From Arenicola marina (taxonomy: Eukaryota > Annelida > Polychaeta > Arenicolidae): DNA of 64,000 nt. Both the position numbers and the translations under genes were made by a program. How positions within the stretch are numbered: position 1 is the stretch's first letter; every line of letters begins with the position of its first letter. Below the pieces are notes generated by a model, which did not search any database, had not been told where the DNA came from, and saw nothing but the letters and a program-made list of their open reading frames with translations. The stretch covers positions 35,948,548 through 36,012,547 of the forward strand of contig OZ025253.1 in the NCBI GenBank assembly GCA_964019135.1, in the 5' to 3' direction. Below, one piece after another: positions 41,111-54,890 of the stretch.

Positions 41111-42140
41111 CGCGTGATCCCCTCCTTATCGACACGAGATCCTTTCTTTAGTGACACGAGATTCTCTTCTTATCGGCACAAGATCCCCTCCTCATCGACA
41201 CGAGATCCCCTCTTTATTGACACGAGATCCCTTCTTTATTGACGCGAGATCCCCTCCTTATCGACACGAGATCCCTTCTTTATTGACACAAGATCCCCTA
41301 TTTATCGACACGAGATCCTTTCTTTATTGACGCGAGATCCCCTCCTTATCGACGCGATATCCCCTCCTCATCGACACGAGATCCCCTGCTTATCGACGCG
41401 AGATCCTCTCCTCACCTACACAAGATTCCTTCTTTATTGACACGAGATCCACTCGTCATCCACACGAGATCCCCTCTTCATCCATACGAGATCCCTTCTT
41501 TATTGACACGAGAACCCCTCCATATCGATAGGAGATCCCCTCCTCATCCACACGCGATCCCTTCTTTATTGACACGAGATCCACTCGTCATCCACACGAG
41601 ATCCCTTCTTTATTGACGCGTGATCCCCTCCTTATCGACACGAGATCTATTCTTTAGTGACACGAGATCCCCTCCTTATCGACACGATATCCCCTCCTCA
41701 TCGACACGAGATCCCCTGCTTATCGACGCGAGATCCTCTCCTCACCCACACGAGATTCCTTCTTTATTGACACGAGATCCCATCCACATCCATACGAGAT
41801 CCCTTCTTTATCAACACGAGATCGCCTCCTCATCCACACGAGATCCTTTCTTTATTGACGCGAGATCCCCTCCTTATCGACACGATATCCCCTCCTCATT
41901 GACACGAGATCCCTTGCTTATCGACGCGAGATCCTCTCCTCATCCACACAAGATTCCTTCTTTATTGACACGAGATCCACTCGTCATCCACACGAGATCC
42001 CCTCTTCATCCACACGAGATCCCTTCTTTATTGACACGAGATCCCCTCCATATCGATACGAGATCCCCTCCTCATCCACACGAGATCCCTTCTTTATTGA
42101 CGCGTGATCCCCTCCTTATCGACACGAGAACCTCTCTTTA

Positions 42141-44454
42141 GTGACACGAGATTATCTCCTTATCGACACAAGATTCCCTCCTCATCGACACGAGATCCTC
42201 TCTTTATTGACGCGGGATCCCCTTCTTATTGACGCGAGATCCCTTCTTTACCGACACGAGTTCCCATCCGCATCCACGCGAGAACCCTTCTTTATTGACG
42301 CGATATCCCCTCCTTATCGACACCAGATCCCCTTCTTATCCACACGAGATCCGTTCTTTATTGACGCGAGATCCCCTCGTTATCGACACGAGATCCCTTC
42401 TTTATTGACACGAGATCCCCGCCTTATCGACACGAGATCCCCTCCTTATCTACGCGGGATCGTTTCTTTATTGACGCAAGATCCCTTCCTTATCGACACG
42501 AGATTTTCTCCTCATCCACACGAGATCCTTTCTTTATTGACACGAGATCCCCTCCTTATCGACACGATATCCCCTCCTCATCGACACGAGATCCCCTGCT
42601 TATCGACGCGAGATTCTCTCCTCATCCACACGAGATTCCTTCTTTATTGACACGAGATCCCATCCACATCCATACGAGATCCCTTCTTTATCAACACGAA
42701 ATCGCCTCCTCATCCACACGAGATCCCTTCTTTATTGACGCGAGATCCCCTCCTTATCGACACGAGATCCCTTCTTTATTGACAAGAGATCCGCTCCTTA
42801 TCGACACGAGATCCCCTCCTCATCCACAGGAGATCCCCTGCTCACCCACACGAGATTCCTTCTTTATTGACACGAGATCCCATCCACATCCATACGAGAT
42901 CCCTTCTTTATCAACACGAGATCGCCTCCTCATCCACACGAGATCCTTTCTTTATTGACGCGAGATCCCCTCCTTATCGACACGATATCCCCTCCTCATT
43001 GACACTAGATCCCTTGCTTATCGACGCGAGATCCTCTCCTCATCCACACAAGATTCCTTCTTTATTGACACGAGATCCACTCGTCATCCACACGAGATCC
43101 CCTCTTCATCCACACGAGATCCCTTCTTTATTGACACGAGATCCCCTCCATATCGATACGAGATCCCCTCCTCATCCACACGAGATCCCTTCTTTATTGA
43201 CGCGTGATCCCCTCCTTATCGACACGAGAACCTCTCTTTAGTGACACGAGATTATCTCCTTATCGACACAAGATTCCCTCCTCATCGACACGAGATCCTC
43301 TCTTTATTGACGCGGGATCCCCTTCTTATTGACGCGAGATCCCTTCTTTACCGACACGAGTTCCCATCCGCATCCACGCGAGAACCCTTCTTTATTGACG
43401 CGATATCCCCTCCTTATCGACACCAGATCCCCTTCTTATCCACACGAGATCCGTTCTTTATTGACGCGAGATCCCCTCGTTATCGACACGAGATCCCTTC
43501 TTTATTGACACGAGATCCCCGCCTTATCGACACGAGATCCCCTCCTTATCTACGCGGGATCGTTTCTTTATTGACGCAAGATCCCTTCCTTATCGACACG
43601 AGATTTTCTCCTCATCCACACGAGATCCTTTCTTTATTGACACGAGATCCCCTCCTTATCGACACGATATCCCCTCCTCATCGACACGAGATCCCCTGCT
43701 TATCGACGCGAGATTCTCTCCTCATCCACACGAGATTCCTTCTTTATTGACACGAGATCCCATCCACATCCATACGAGATCCCTTCTTTATCAACACGAA
43801 ATCGCCTCCTCATCCACACGAGATCCCTTCTTTATTGACGCGAGATCCCCTCCTTATCGACACGAGATCCCTTCTTTATTGACAAGAGATCCGCTCCTTA
43901 TCGACACGAGATCCCCTCCTCATCCACAGGAGATCCCCTGCTCATCCACACGAGATCCCTTCTTTATTTACGTGAGATCCCCTCCTTATCGACACGATAT
44001 CCCCTCCTCATCGACACGAGATCCTCTGCTTACCGACGGGAGATCCTCTCCTCATCTACACGATATTCCTTCTTTATTGACACGAGATTCCATCCACATC
44101 CATACGAGATCCCTTCTTTATCGACACGAGACCCCCTCCTCATCCACACGAGATCCCTTCTTTATTTATGTGAGATCCCCTCCTTATCGACACGATATCC
44201 CCTCCTCATCGACACGAGATCCCCTGCTTATCGACGCGAGATCTTCTCCTCATCCACACAAGATTCCTTCTTTATTGACACGAGATCCACTCGTCATCCA
44301 CACGAGATCCCCTCTTCATCCATACGAGATCCCTTCTTTATTGACACGAGATCCCCTCCATATCGATACGAGATCCCCTCCTCATCCACACGAGATCCCT
44401 TCTTTATTGAAACGAGATCCCCTCTTCATCCACACGAGATCCCTTCTTTATTGA
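42141..44454 (+). repeat. Satellite block duplicated at 1,100 bp (50 monomers)
   Basis: The series starting at 42,141 recurs at 43,241. Both copies share private changes, including CCCCTCGTTATCGACACG and GGGATCGTTTCTTTATTGAC. The 50-monomer offset keeps both the 22-bp register and the variant order. Confidence 0.8.
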
Positions 44455-47400
44455 CACGAGATCCCCTCCATATCGATACGAGATCCCCTCCTCATCCACA
44501 CGAGATCCCTTCTTTATTGACGCGTGATCCCCTCCTTATCGACACGAGAACCTTTCTTTTGTGACACGAGATTCTCTCCTTATCGACACAAGATCTCCTC
44601 CTTATCGACACGAGATCCTTTCTTTAGTGACACGAGATTCTCTCCTTATCGACACAAGATTCCCTCCTCATCGACACGAGATCCTCTCTTTATTGACGCG
44701 AGATCCCCTTCTTATTGACGCGAGATCCCTTCTTTGCCGACACGAGATCCCATCCGCATCCACGCGAGATCCCTTCTTTATTGACGCGATATCCCCTCCT
44801 TATCGACACGAGATCCCCTCCTTATCCACACGCGATCCTTTCTTTATTGACGCGAGATCCCCTCCTCATCGACACGAGATCCCCTTCTTATCGACGCGAG
44901 ATCCTCTCCTCATCTACACAAGATTCCTTCTTTATTGACACGAGATCCACTCGTCATCCACACGAGATCCCCTCTTCATCCACACGAGATCCCTTCTTTA
45001 CTGACACGAGAACCCCTCCATATCGATACGAGATCCCCTCCTCATCCACACGAGATTCCTTCTTTATTGACACGAGATCCACTCGTCATCCTCACGAGAT
45101 CCCCTCCTTATCGACACGATATCCCCTCCTCATCGACACGAGACCCCCTGCTTATCGACGCGAGATCCTCTCCTCACCCACACGAGATTCCTTCTTTATT
45201 GACACGAGATCCCATCCACATCCATACGAGATCCCTTCTTTATCAACACGAGATCGCCTCCTCATCCACACGAGATCCCTTCTTTATTGACGCGAGATCC
45301 CCTCCTTATCGACACGAGATCCCTTCTTTATTGACAAGAGATCCGCTCCTTATCGACACGAGATCCCCTCCTCATCCACAGGAGATCCCCTGCTCATCCA
45401 CACGAGATCCCTTCTTTATTTACGCGAGATCCCCTCCTTATCGACACGATATCCCCTCCTCATCGACACGAGATCCCCTGCTAATCGACGGGAGATCCTC
45501 TCCTCATCCACACGATAGTCCTTCTTTATTGACACGAGATCCCATCCACATCCATACGATATCACTTCTTTATTGACACGAGACCCCCTCCTCATCCACA
45601 CGAGATCCTTTCTTTATTGACGCGAGATCCCCTCCTTATCGACACGATATCCCCTCTTCATTGACACGAGATCCCTTGCTTATCGACGCGAGATCCTCTC
45701 CTCATCCACACAAGATTCCTTCTTTATTGACACGAGATCCACTCGTCATCCACACGAGATCCCCTCTTCATCCACACGAGATCCCTTCTTCATTGACACG
45801 AGATCCCCTCCATATCGATACGAGATCCCCTCCTCATCCACACGAGATCCCTTCTTTATTGACGCGTGATCCCCTCCTTATCGACACGAGAACCTCTCTT
45901 TAGTGACACGAGATTATCTCCTTATCGACACAAGATTCCCTCCTCATCGACACGAGATCCTCTCTTTATTGACGCGGGATCCCCTTCTTATTGACGCGAG
46001 ATCCCTTCTTTACCGACAAGAGTTCCCATCCGCATCCACGCGAGATCCCTTCTTTATTGACGCGATATCCCCTCCTTATCGACACCAGATCCCCTTCTTA
46101 TCCACACGAGATCCTTTCTTTATTGACGCGAGATCCCCTCCTTATCGACACGAGATCCCTTCTTTATTGACACGAGATCCCCGCCTTATCGACACGAGAT
46201 CCCCTCCTTATCTACGCGGGATCATTTCTTTATTGACGCAAGATCCCTTCCTTATCGACACGAGATTTTCTCCTCATCCACACGAGATCCTTTCTTTATT
46301 GACACGAGATCCCCTCCTTATCGACACGATATCCCCTCCTCATCGACACGAGATCCCCTGCTTATCGACGCGAGATTCTCTCCTCACCCACACGAGATTC
46401 CTTCTTTATTGACACGAGATCCCATCCACATCCATACGAGATCCCTTCTTTATCAACACGAAATCGCCTCCTCATCCACACGAGATCCCTTCTTTATTGA
46501 CGCGAGATCCCCTCCTTATCGACACGAAATCCCTTCTTTATTGACAAGAGATCCGCTCCTTATCGACACGAGATCCCCTCCTCATCCACAGGAGATCCCC
46601 TGCTCATCCACACGAGATCCCTTCTTTATTTACGTGAGATCCCCTCCTTATCGACACGAGATCCCTTCTTTATTGACGCGTGATCCCCTCCTTATCGACA
46701 CGAGAACCTCTCTTTAGTGACACGAGATTATCTCCTTATCGACACAAGATTCCCTCCTCATCGACACGAGATCCCCTCCTCATCCACAGGAGATCCCCTG
46801 CTCATCCACACGAGATCCCTTCTTTATTTACGTGAGATCCCCTCCTTATCGACACGATATCCCCTCCTCATCGACACGAGATCCCCTGCTTATCGACGGG
46901 AGATCCTCTCCTCATCTACACGATATTCCTTCTTTATTGACACGAGATTCCATCCACATCCTTACGAGATCCCTTCTTTATCGACACGAGACCCCCTCCT
47001 CATCCACACGAGATCCTTTCTTTATTGACGCGAGATCCCCTCCTTATCGACACGATATCCCCTCCTCATTGACACGAGATCCCTTGCTTATCGACGCGAG
47101 ATCCTCTCCTCATCCACACAAGATTTCTTCTTTATTGACACGAGATCCACTCGTCATCCACACGAGATCCCCTCTTCATCCATACGAGATCCCTTCTTTA
47201 TTGACACGAGATCCCCTCCATATCGATACGAGATCCCCTCCTCATCCACACGAGATCCCTTCTTTATTGACGCGTGATCCCCTCCTTATCGACACGAGAA
47301 CCTCTCTTTAGTGACACGAGATTATCTCCTTATCGACACAAGATTCCCTCCTCATCGACACGAGATCCTCTCTTTATTGACGCGAGATCCCCTTCTTATT

Positions 47401-48590
47401 GACGCGAGATCCCTTCTTTACCGACACGAGTTCCCATCCGCATCCACGCGAGATCCCTTCTTTATTGACGCGATATCCCCTCCTTATCGACACCAGATCC
47501 CCTTCTTATCCACACGAGATCCTTTCTTTATTGACGCGAGATCCCCTCCTTATCGACACGAGATCCCTTCTTTATTGACACGAGATCCCCGCCTTATCGA
47601 CACGAGATCCCCTCCTTATCTACGCGGGATCATTTCTTTATTGACGCAAGATCCCTTCCTTATCGACACGAGATTTTCTCCTCATCCACACGAGATCCTT
47701 TCTTTATTGACACGAGATCCCCTCCTTATCGACACGATATCCCCTCCTCATCGACACGAGATCCCCTGCTTATCGACGCGAGATTCTCTCCTCACCCACA
47801 CGAGATTCCTTCTTTATTGACACGAGATCCCATCCACATCCATACGAGATCCCTTCTTTATCAACACGAAATCGCCTCCTCATCCACACGAGATCCCTTC
47901 TTTATTGACGCGAGATCCCCTCCTTATCGACACGAGATCCCTTCTTTATTGACAAGAGATCCGCTCCTTATCGACACGAGATCCCCTCCTCATCCACAGG
48001 AGATCCCCTGCTCATCCACACGAGATCCCTTCTTTACTTACGTGAGATCCCCTCCTTATCGACACGATATCCCCTCCTCATCGACACGAGATCCTCTGCT
48101 TATCGACGGGAGATCCTCTCCTCATCTACACGATATTCCTTCTTTATTGACACGAGATTCCATCCACATCCAAACGAGATCCCTTCTTTATCGACACGAG
48201 ACCCCCTCCTCATCCACACGAGATCCATTCTTTATTTATGTGAGATCCCCTCCTTATCGACACGATATCCCCTCCTCATCGACACGAGATCCCCTGCTTA
48301 TCGACGCGAGATCTTCTCATCCACACAAGATTCCTTCTTTATTGACAGGAGATCCACTCGTCATCCACACGAGATCCCCTCTTCATCCATACGAGATCCC
48401 TTCTTTATTGACACGAGATCCCCTCCATATCGATACGAGATCCCCTCCTCATCCACACGAGATCCCTTCTTTATTGACACGAGATCCCCTCTTCATCCAC
48501 ACGAGATCCCTTCTTTATTGACACGAGATCCCCTCCATATCGATACGAGATCCCCTCCTCATCCACACGAGATCCCTTCTCTATTGACGC

Positions 48591-51500
48591 GTGATCCCCT
48601 CTTTATCGACACGAGAACCTTTCTTTTGTGACACGAGATTCTCTCCTTATCGACACAAGATCCCCTCCTTATCGACACGAGATCCTTTCTTTAGTGAAAC
48701 GAGATTCTCTCCTTATCGACACAAGTTTCCCTCCTCATCGACACGAGATCCTCTCTTTATTGACGCGAGATCCCCTTCTTATTGACGCGAGATCCCTTCT
48801 TTACCGACACGAGATCCCATCCGCATCCACGCGAGATCCCTTCTTTATTGACGCGATATCCCCTCCTTATCGACACGAGATCCCCTCCTTATCCACACGC
48901 GATCCTTTCTTTATTGACGCGAGATCCCCTCCTTATCGACACGAGATCCCTTCTTTATTGACACGAGATCCCCTATTTATCGACACGAGATACCCTCCTT
49001 ATCTACACGAGATACCTACTTTATTGACACGATATCCCCTCCTTATCGACACGAAATCCCCACCTCATCCACAGGAGATCCCTACTTTATTGACGGGAGA
49101 TCCCCTCCTTATCGACACGAGATGCCATCCTCATTCACACGAGATCCCTTCTTTATTGACGCGAGATCCCTTCTTATCGACACGAGATTCCTTCTTTATT
49201 GACACGATATCCCCTCCTAATCGACACGAGATCCCTTCCTCATCGACACGAGATCATATCTTTATCGACACGACATCCTCTCCTTATCCACACGAGATCC
49301 CCTTCTAATCTACACGAGATCATTTCTTTATTGACGCGAGATCCCCTCCTTATCGACACGAGATTTCCCCCTCATCCACACGAGATCCTTCTTTATTGAC
49401 GCGAGATCCCCTCCTTATCGACACGATATCCCCTCCTCATCGACACGAGACCCCCTCCTTATCGACACGAGACCCCCTCCTTATCGACACGAGATCCCCT
49501 CCTTATCTACACGAGATACCTTCTTTATTGACACGAGATCCCCTTCTAATCTACACGAGATCATTTCTTTATTGACGCGAGATCCCCTCCTCATCCACAG
49601 GAGATCCCCTGCTCATCCACACGAGATCCCTTCTTTATTTACGCGAGATCCCCTCCTTATCGACACGATATCCCCTCCTCATCGACACGAGATCCCCTGC
49701 TAATCGACGGGAGATCCTCTCCTCATCCACACGATATTCCTTCTTTATTGACACGAGATCCCATCCACATCCATACGAGATCCCTTCTTTATTGACACGA
49801 GACCCCCTCCTCATCCACACGAGATCCTTTCTTTATTGACGCGAGATCCCCTCCTTATCGACACGATATCCCCTCCTCATTGACACGAGATCCCTTGCTT
49901 ATCGACGCGAGATCCTCTCCTCATCCACACAAGATTCCTTCTTTATTGACACGAGATCCACTCGTCATCCACACGAGATCCCCTCTTCATCCACACGAGA
50001 TCCCTTCTTTATTGACACGAGATCCCCTCCATATCGATACGAGATCCCCTCCTCATCCACACGAGATCCCTTCTTTATTGACGCGTGATCCCCTCCTTAT
50101 CGACACGAGAACCTCTCTTTAGTGACACGAGATTATCTCCTTATCGACACAAGATTCCCTCCTCATCGACACGAGATCCTCTCTTTATTGACGCGGGATC
50201 CCCTTCTTATTGACGCGAGATCCCTTCTTTACCGACACGAGTTCCCATCCGCATCCACGCGAGATCCCTTCTTTATTGACGCGATATCCCCTCCTTATCG
50301 ACACCAGATCCCCTTCTTATCCACACGAGATCCTTTCTTTATTGACGCGAGATCCCCTCCTTATCGACACGAGATCCCTTCTTTATTGACACGAGATCCC
50401 CGCCTTATCGACACGAGATCCCCTCCTTATCTACGCGGGATCATTTCTTTATTGACGCAAGATCCCTTCCTTATCGATACGAGATTTTCTCCTCATCCAC
50501 ACGAGATCCTTTCTTTATTGACACGAGATCCCCTCCTTATCGACACGATATTCCCTCCTCATCGACACGAGATCCCCTGCTTATCGACGCGAGATTCTCG
50601 CCTCACCCACACGAGATTCCTTCTTTATTGACACGAGATCCCATCCACATCCATACGAGATACCTTCTTTATCAACACGAAATCGCCTCCTCATCCACAC
50701 GAGATCCCTTCTTTATTGACGCGAGATCCCTTCCTTATCGACACGAGATCCCTTCTTTGTTGACAAGAGATCCGCTCCTTATCGACACGAGATCCCCTCC
50801 TCATCCACAGGAGATCCCCTGCTCATCCACACGAGATCCCTTCTTTATTTACGTGAGATCCCCTCCTTATCGACACGATATCCCCTCCTCATCGACACGA
50901 GATCCTCTGCTTATCGACGGGAGATCCTCTCCTCATCTACACGATATTCCTTCTTTATTGACACGAGATTCCATCCACATCCATACGAGATCCCTTCTTT
51001 ATCGACACGAGACCCCCTCCTCATCCACACGAGATCCCTTCTTTATTTATGTGAGATCCCCTCCTTATCGACACGATATCCCCTCCTCATCGACACGAGA
51101 TCCCCTGCTTATCGACGCGAGATCTTCTCCTCATCCACACAAGATTCCTTCTTTATTGACACGAGATCCACTCGTCATCCACACGAGATCCCCTCCTCAT
51201 CCACACGAGATCCCTTCTTTATTGACACGAGATCCCCTCTTCATCCACACGAGATCCCTTCTTTATTGACACGAGATCCCCTCCATATCGATACGAGATC
51301 CCCTCCTCATCCACACGAGATCCCTTCTCTATTGACGCGTGATCCCCTCCTTATCGACACGAGAACCTTTCTTTTGTGACACGAGATTCTCTCCTTATCG
51401 ACACAAGATCCCCTCCTCATCGACACGAGATCCTTTCTTTAGTGACACGAGATTCTCTCCTTATCGACACAAGTTTCCCTCCTCATCGACACGAGATCCT

Positions 51501-54500
51501 CTCTTTATTGACGCGAGATCCCCTTCTTATTGACGCGAGATCCCTTCTTTACCGACACGAGATCCCATCCGCATCCACGCGAGATCCCTTCTTTATTGAC
51601 GCGATATCCCCTCCTTATCGACACGAGATCCCCTCCTTATCCACACGCGATCCTTTCTTTATTGACGCGAGATCCCCTCCTTATCGACACGAGATCCCTT
51701 CCTTATTGACACGAGATCCCCTATTTATCGACACGAGATCTCCTCCGCGTCCACACAAGATCCCTTCTTTATTGACACGAGATCCCCTCCTTATCGACAC
51801 GAGATACCCTCCTTATCTACACGAGATACCTTCTTTATTGACACGATATCCCCTCCTTATCGACACGAAATCCCCACCTCATCCACAGGAGATCCCTACT
51901 TTATTGACGGGAGATCCCCTCCTTATCGACACGAGATGCCATCCTCATTCACACGAGATCCCTTCTTTATTGACGCGAGATCCCTTCTTATCGACACGAG
52001 ATTCCTTCTTTATTGACACGATATCCCCTCCTAATCGACACGAGATCCCTTCCTCATCGACACGAGATCATAACTTTATCGACACGACATCCTCTCCTTA
52101 TCCACACGAGATCCCCTTCTAATCTACACGAGATCATTTCTTTATTGACGCGAGATCCCCTCCTTATCGACACGAGATTTCCTCCTCATCCACACGAGAT
52201 CCTTCCTTATTGACGCGAGATCCCCTCCTTATCGACACGATATCCCCTCCTCATCGACACGAGACCCCCTCCTTATCGACACGAGATCCCCTCCTTATCT
52301 ACACGAGATACCTTCTTTATTGACACGAGATCCCCTCGTTATCGACACGAGATCCCCACCTCATCCACAGGAGATCCCTACTTTATTGACGGGAGATCCC
52401 CTCCTTATCGACAGGAGAGCTCCTGCTCATCCACACGAGATCCCTTCTTTATTTACGCGAGATCCCCTCCTTATCGACACGATATCCCCTCCTCATCGAC
52501 ACGAGATCCCCTGCTTATCGACGGGAGATCCTCTCCTCATCCACACGATATTCCTTCTTTATTGACACGAGATTCCATCCATATCCATACGAGATCCCTT
52601 CATTATCGACACGAGACCCCCTCCTCATCCACACGAGATCCGTTCTTTATTGACGCGAGATCCCCTCTTTATCGACACGATATCCCCTCCTCATCGACAC
52701 GAGATCCCCTGCTTATCGACGCGAGATCTTCTCCTCATCCACACAAGATTCCTTCTTTATTGACACGAGATCCACTCGTCATCCACACGAGATCCCCTCT
52801 TCTTCCATGCGAGATCCCTTCTTTATTGACACGAGATCCCCTCCATATCGATACGAGATCCCCTCCTCATCCACACGAGATCCCTTCTTTATTGACACGA
52901 GATCCACTCGTCATCCACACGAGATCCCCTCTTCATCCACACGAGATCCCTTCTTTATTGACACGAGATCCCCTCCATATCGATACGAGATCCCCTCCTC
53001 ATCCACACGAGATCCCTTCTTTATTGACGCGTGATCCCCTCCTTATCGACACGAGAACCTTTCTTTTGTGACACGAGATTCTCTCCTTATCGACACAAGA
53101 TCCCCTCCTTATCGACACGAGATCCTTTCTTTAGTGACGCGAGATCCTCTCCTTATCGACACGAGATCCCTTCTTTATTGACACGAGATCCCCTATTTAT
53201 CGACACGAGATCTCCTCCGCGTCCACACAAGATCCCTTCTTTATTGACACGCGATCCCCTCCTTATCGACACGAGATCCCCTCCTTATCTACACGAGATA
53301 CCTTCTTTATTGACACGAGATCCCCTCCTTATCGACACGAGATGCCATCCTCATTCATACGAGATCCCTTCTTTATTGACGCGAGATCCCTTCTTATCGA
53401 CACGAAATTCCTTCTTTATTGACACGATATCCCCTCCTAATCGACACGAGATCCCTTCCTCATCGACACGAGATTATATCCTTATCGACACGACATCCTC
53501 TCCTTATCCACACGAGATCCCCTTCTAATCTACACGAGATCATTTCTTTATTGACGCGAGATCCACTCCTTATCGACACGAGATTTCCTCCTCATCCACA
53601 CGAGATCCTTCTTTATTGACGCGAGATCCCCTCCTTATCGACACGATATCCCCTCCTCATCGACAAGAGGTCCCCTGCTTATCGACGCGAGATCCTCTCC
53701 TCACCCACACGAGATTCCTTCTTTATTGACACGAGATCCCATCCACATCCATACGAGATCCCTTCTTTATCAACACTAGATCGCCTCCTCATCCACACGA
53801 GATCCCTTCTTTATTGACGCGAGATCCCCTCCTTATCGACACGAGATCCCTTCTTTATTGACAGGAGATCCCCTCCTTATCGACACAAGATCCCCTCCTC
53901 ATCCACAGGAGATCCCCTGCTCATCCACACGAGATCCCTTCTTTATTGACACGAGATCCACTCGTCATCCACACGAGATCCCCTCTTCATCCTCACGAGA
54001 TCCCTTCTTTATTGACACGAGAACCCCTCCATATCGATAGGAGATCCCCTCCTCATCCACACGAGATCCCTTCTTTATTGACAAGAGATCCACTCGTCAT
54101 CCACACGAGATCCCTTCTTTATTGACGCGTGATCCCCTCCTTATCGACACGAGATCTTTTCTTTAGTGACACGAGATTCTCTCCTTATCGGCACAAGATC
54201 CCCTCCTCATCGGCACAAGATCCCCTCTTTATTGACGCGAGATCCCTTCTGTATTGGCGCGAGATCCCCTCCTTATCGACACGAGATCCCCTCCTTATCC
54301 ACACGAGATCCTTTCTTTATTGACGCGAGATCCCCTCCTTATCGACACGAGATCCCTTTTTTATTGACACAAGATCCCCTATTTATCGACACGGTATCTC
54401 CTCCGCGTCCAGACAAGATCCCCTCCCTCATCGACACGAGATTCTCTCCTGATCGAGACGAGATCCCTTCCTTATGGACACGAGATTCCCTCCTCATCCA

Positions 54501-54865
54501 CACGAGATCCCTTCTTTATTGACACGAGATCCTCTCATTATCGACACGAGATCTCCTCCTTATCTACAAGAGATACCTTCGTTATTGACGCGAGATCCCC
54601 TCCTTATCCACACGAGAGCCTTTCTTTATTGACGCGAGATCCCCTCCTTATCGACACGAGATCCCTTCTTTATTGACACGATATCCCCTCCTAATCGACA
54701 CGAGATCCCTTCCTCGTCGACACCAGATTATCTCCTTATCGACACGAGATCCTCTCCTGATCGACACGAGATCCCCACCTTATCTACACGAGATCATTTC
54801 TTTATTGACGCAAGATCCCTTCCTTATCGACACGAGATTTCCTCCTCATCCACACGAGATCCTTT
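48591..54865 (+). repeat. Right-hand diverged part of the satellite with founder-like segments
   Basis: The block from 48,628 recurs at 51,376 (offset 2,748). Segments at about 48,950-49,400, 51,715-52,210, 53,190-53,620 and 54,360-54,840 carry the same rare variants as the left edge (CTCCGCGTCCACAC, CATCCTCATTCACACG or CTCCTAATCGACACGAG). These segments show more single-base losses than the centre, which is typical of satellite edges. Confidence 0.75.
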
Positions 54866-54890
54866 CTTTATTGACGCGAGATCAATAAAG
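54866..54890. repeat. Small fold-back junction inside the satellite
   Basis: CTTTATTG (54,866-54,873) and its exact inverse CAATAAAG (54,883-54,890) flank ACGCGAGAT. The second arm is the only inverted satellite fragment I noticed. It separates the mixed-subtype array from the B-rich tail. Confidence 0.8.
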
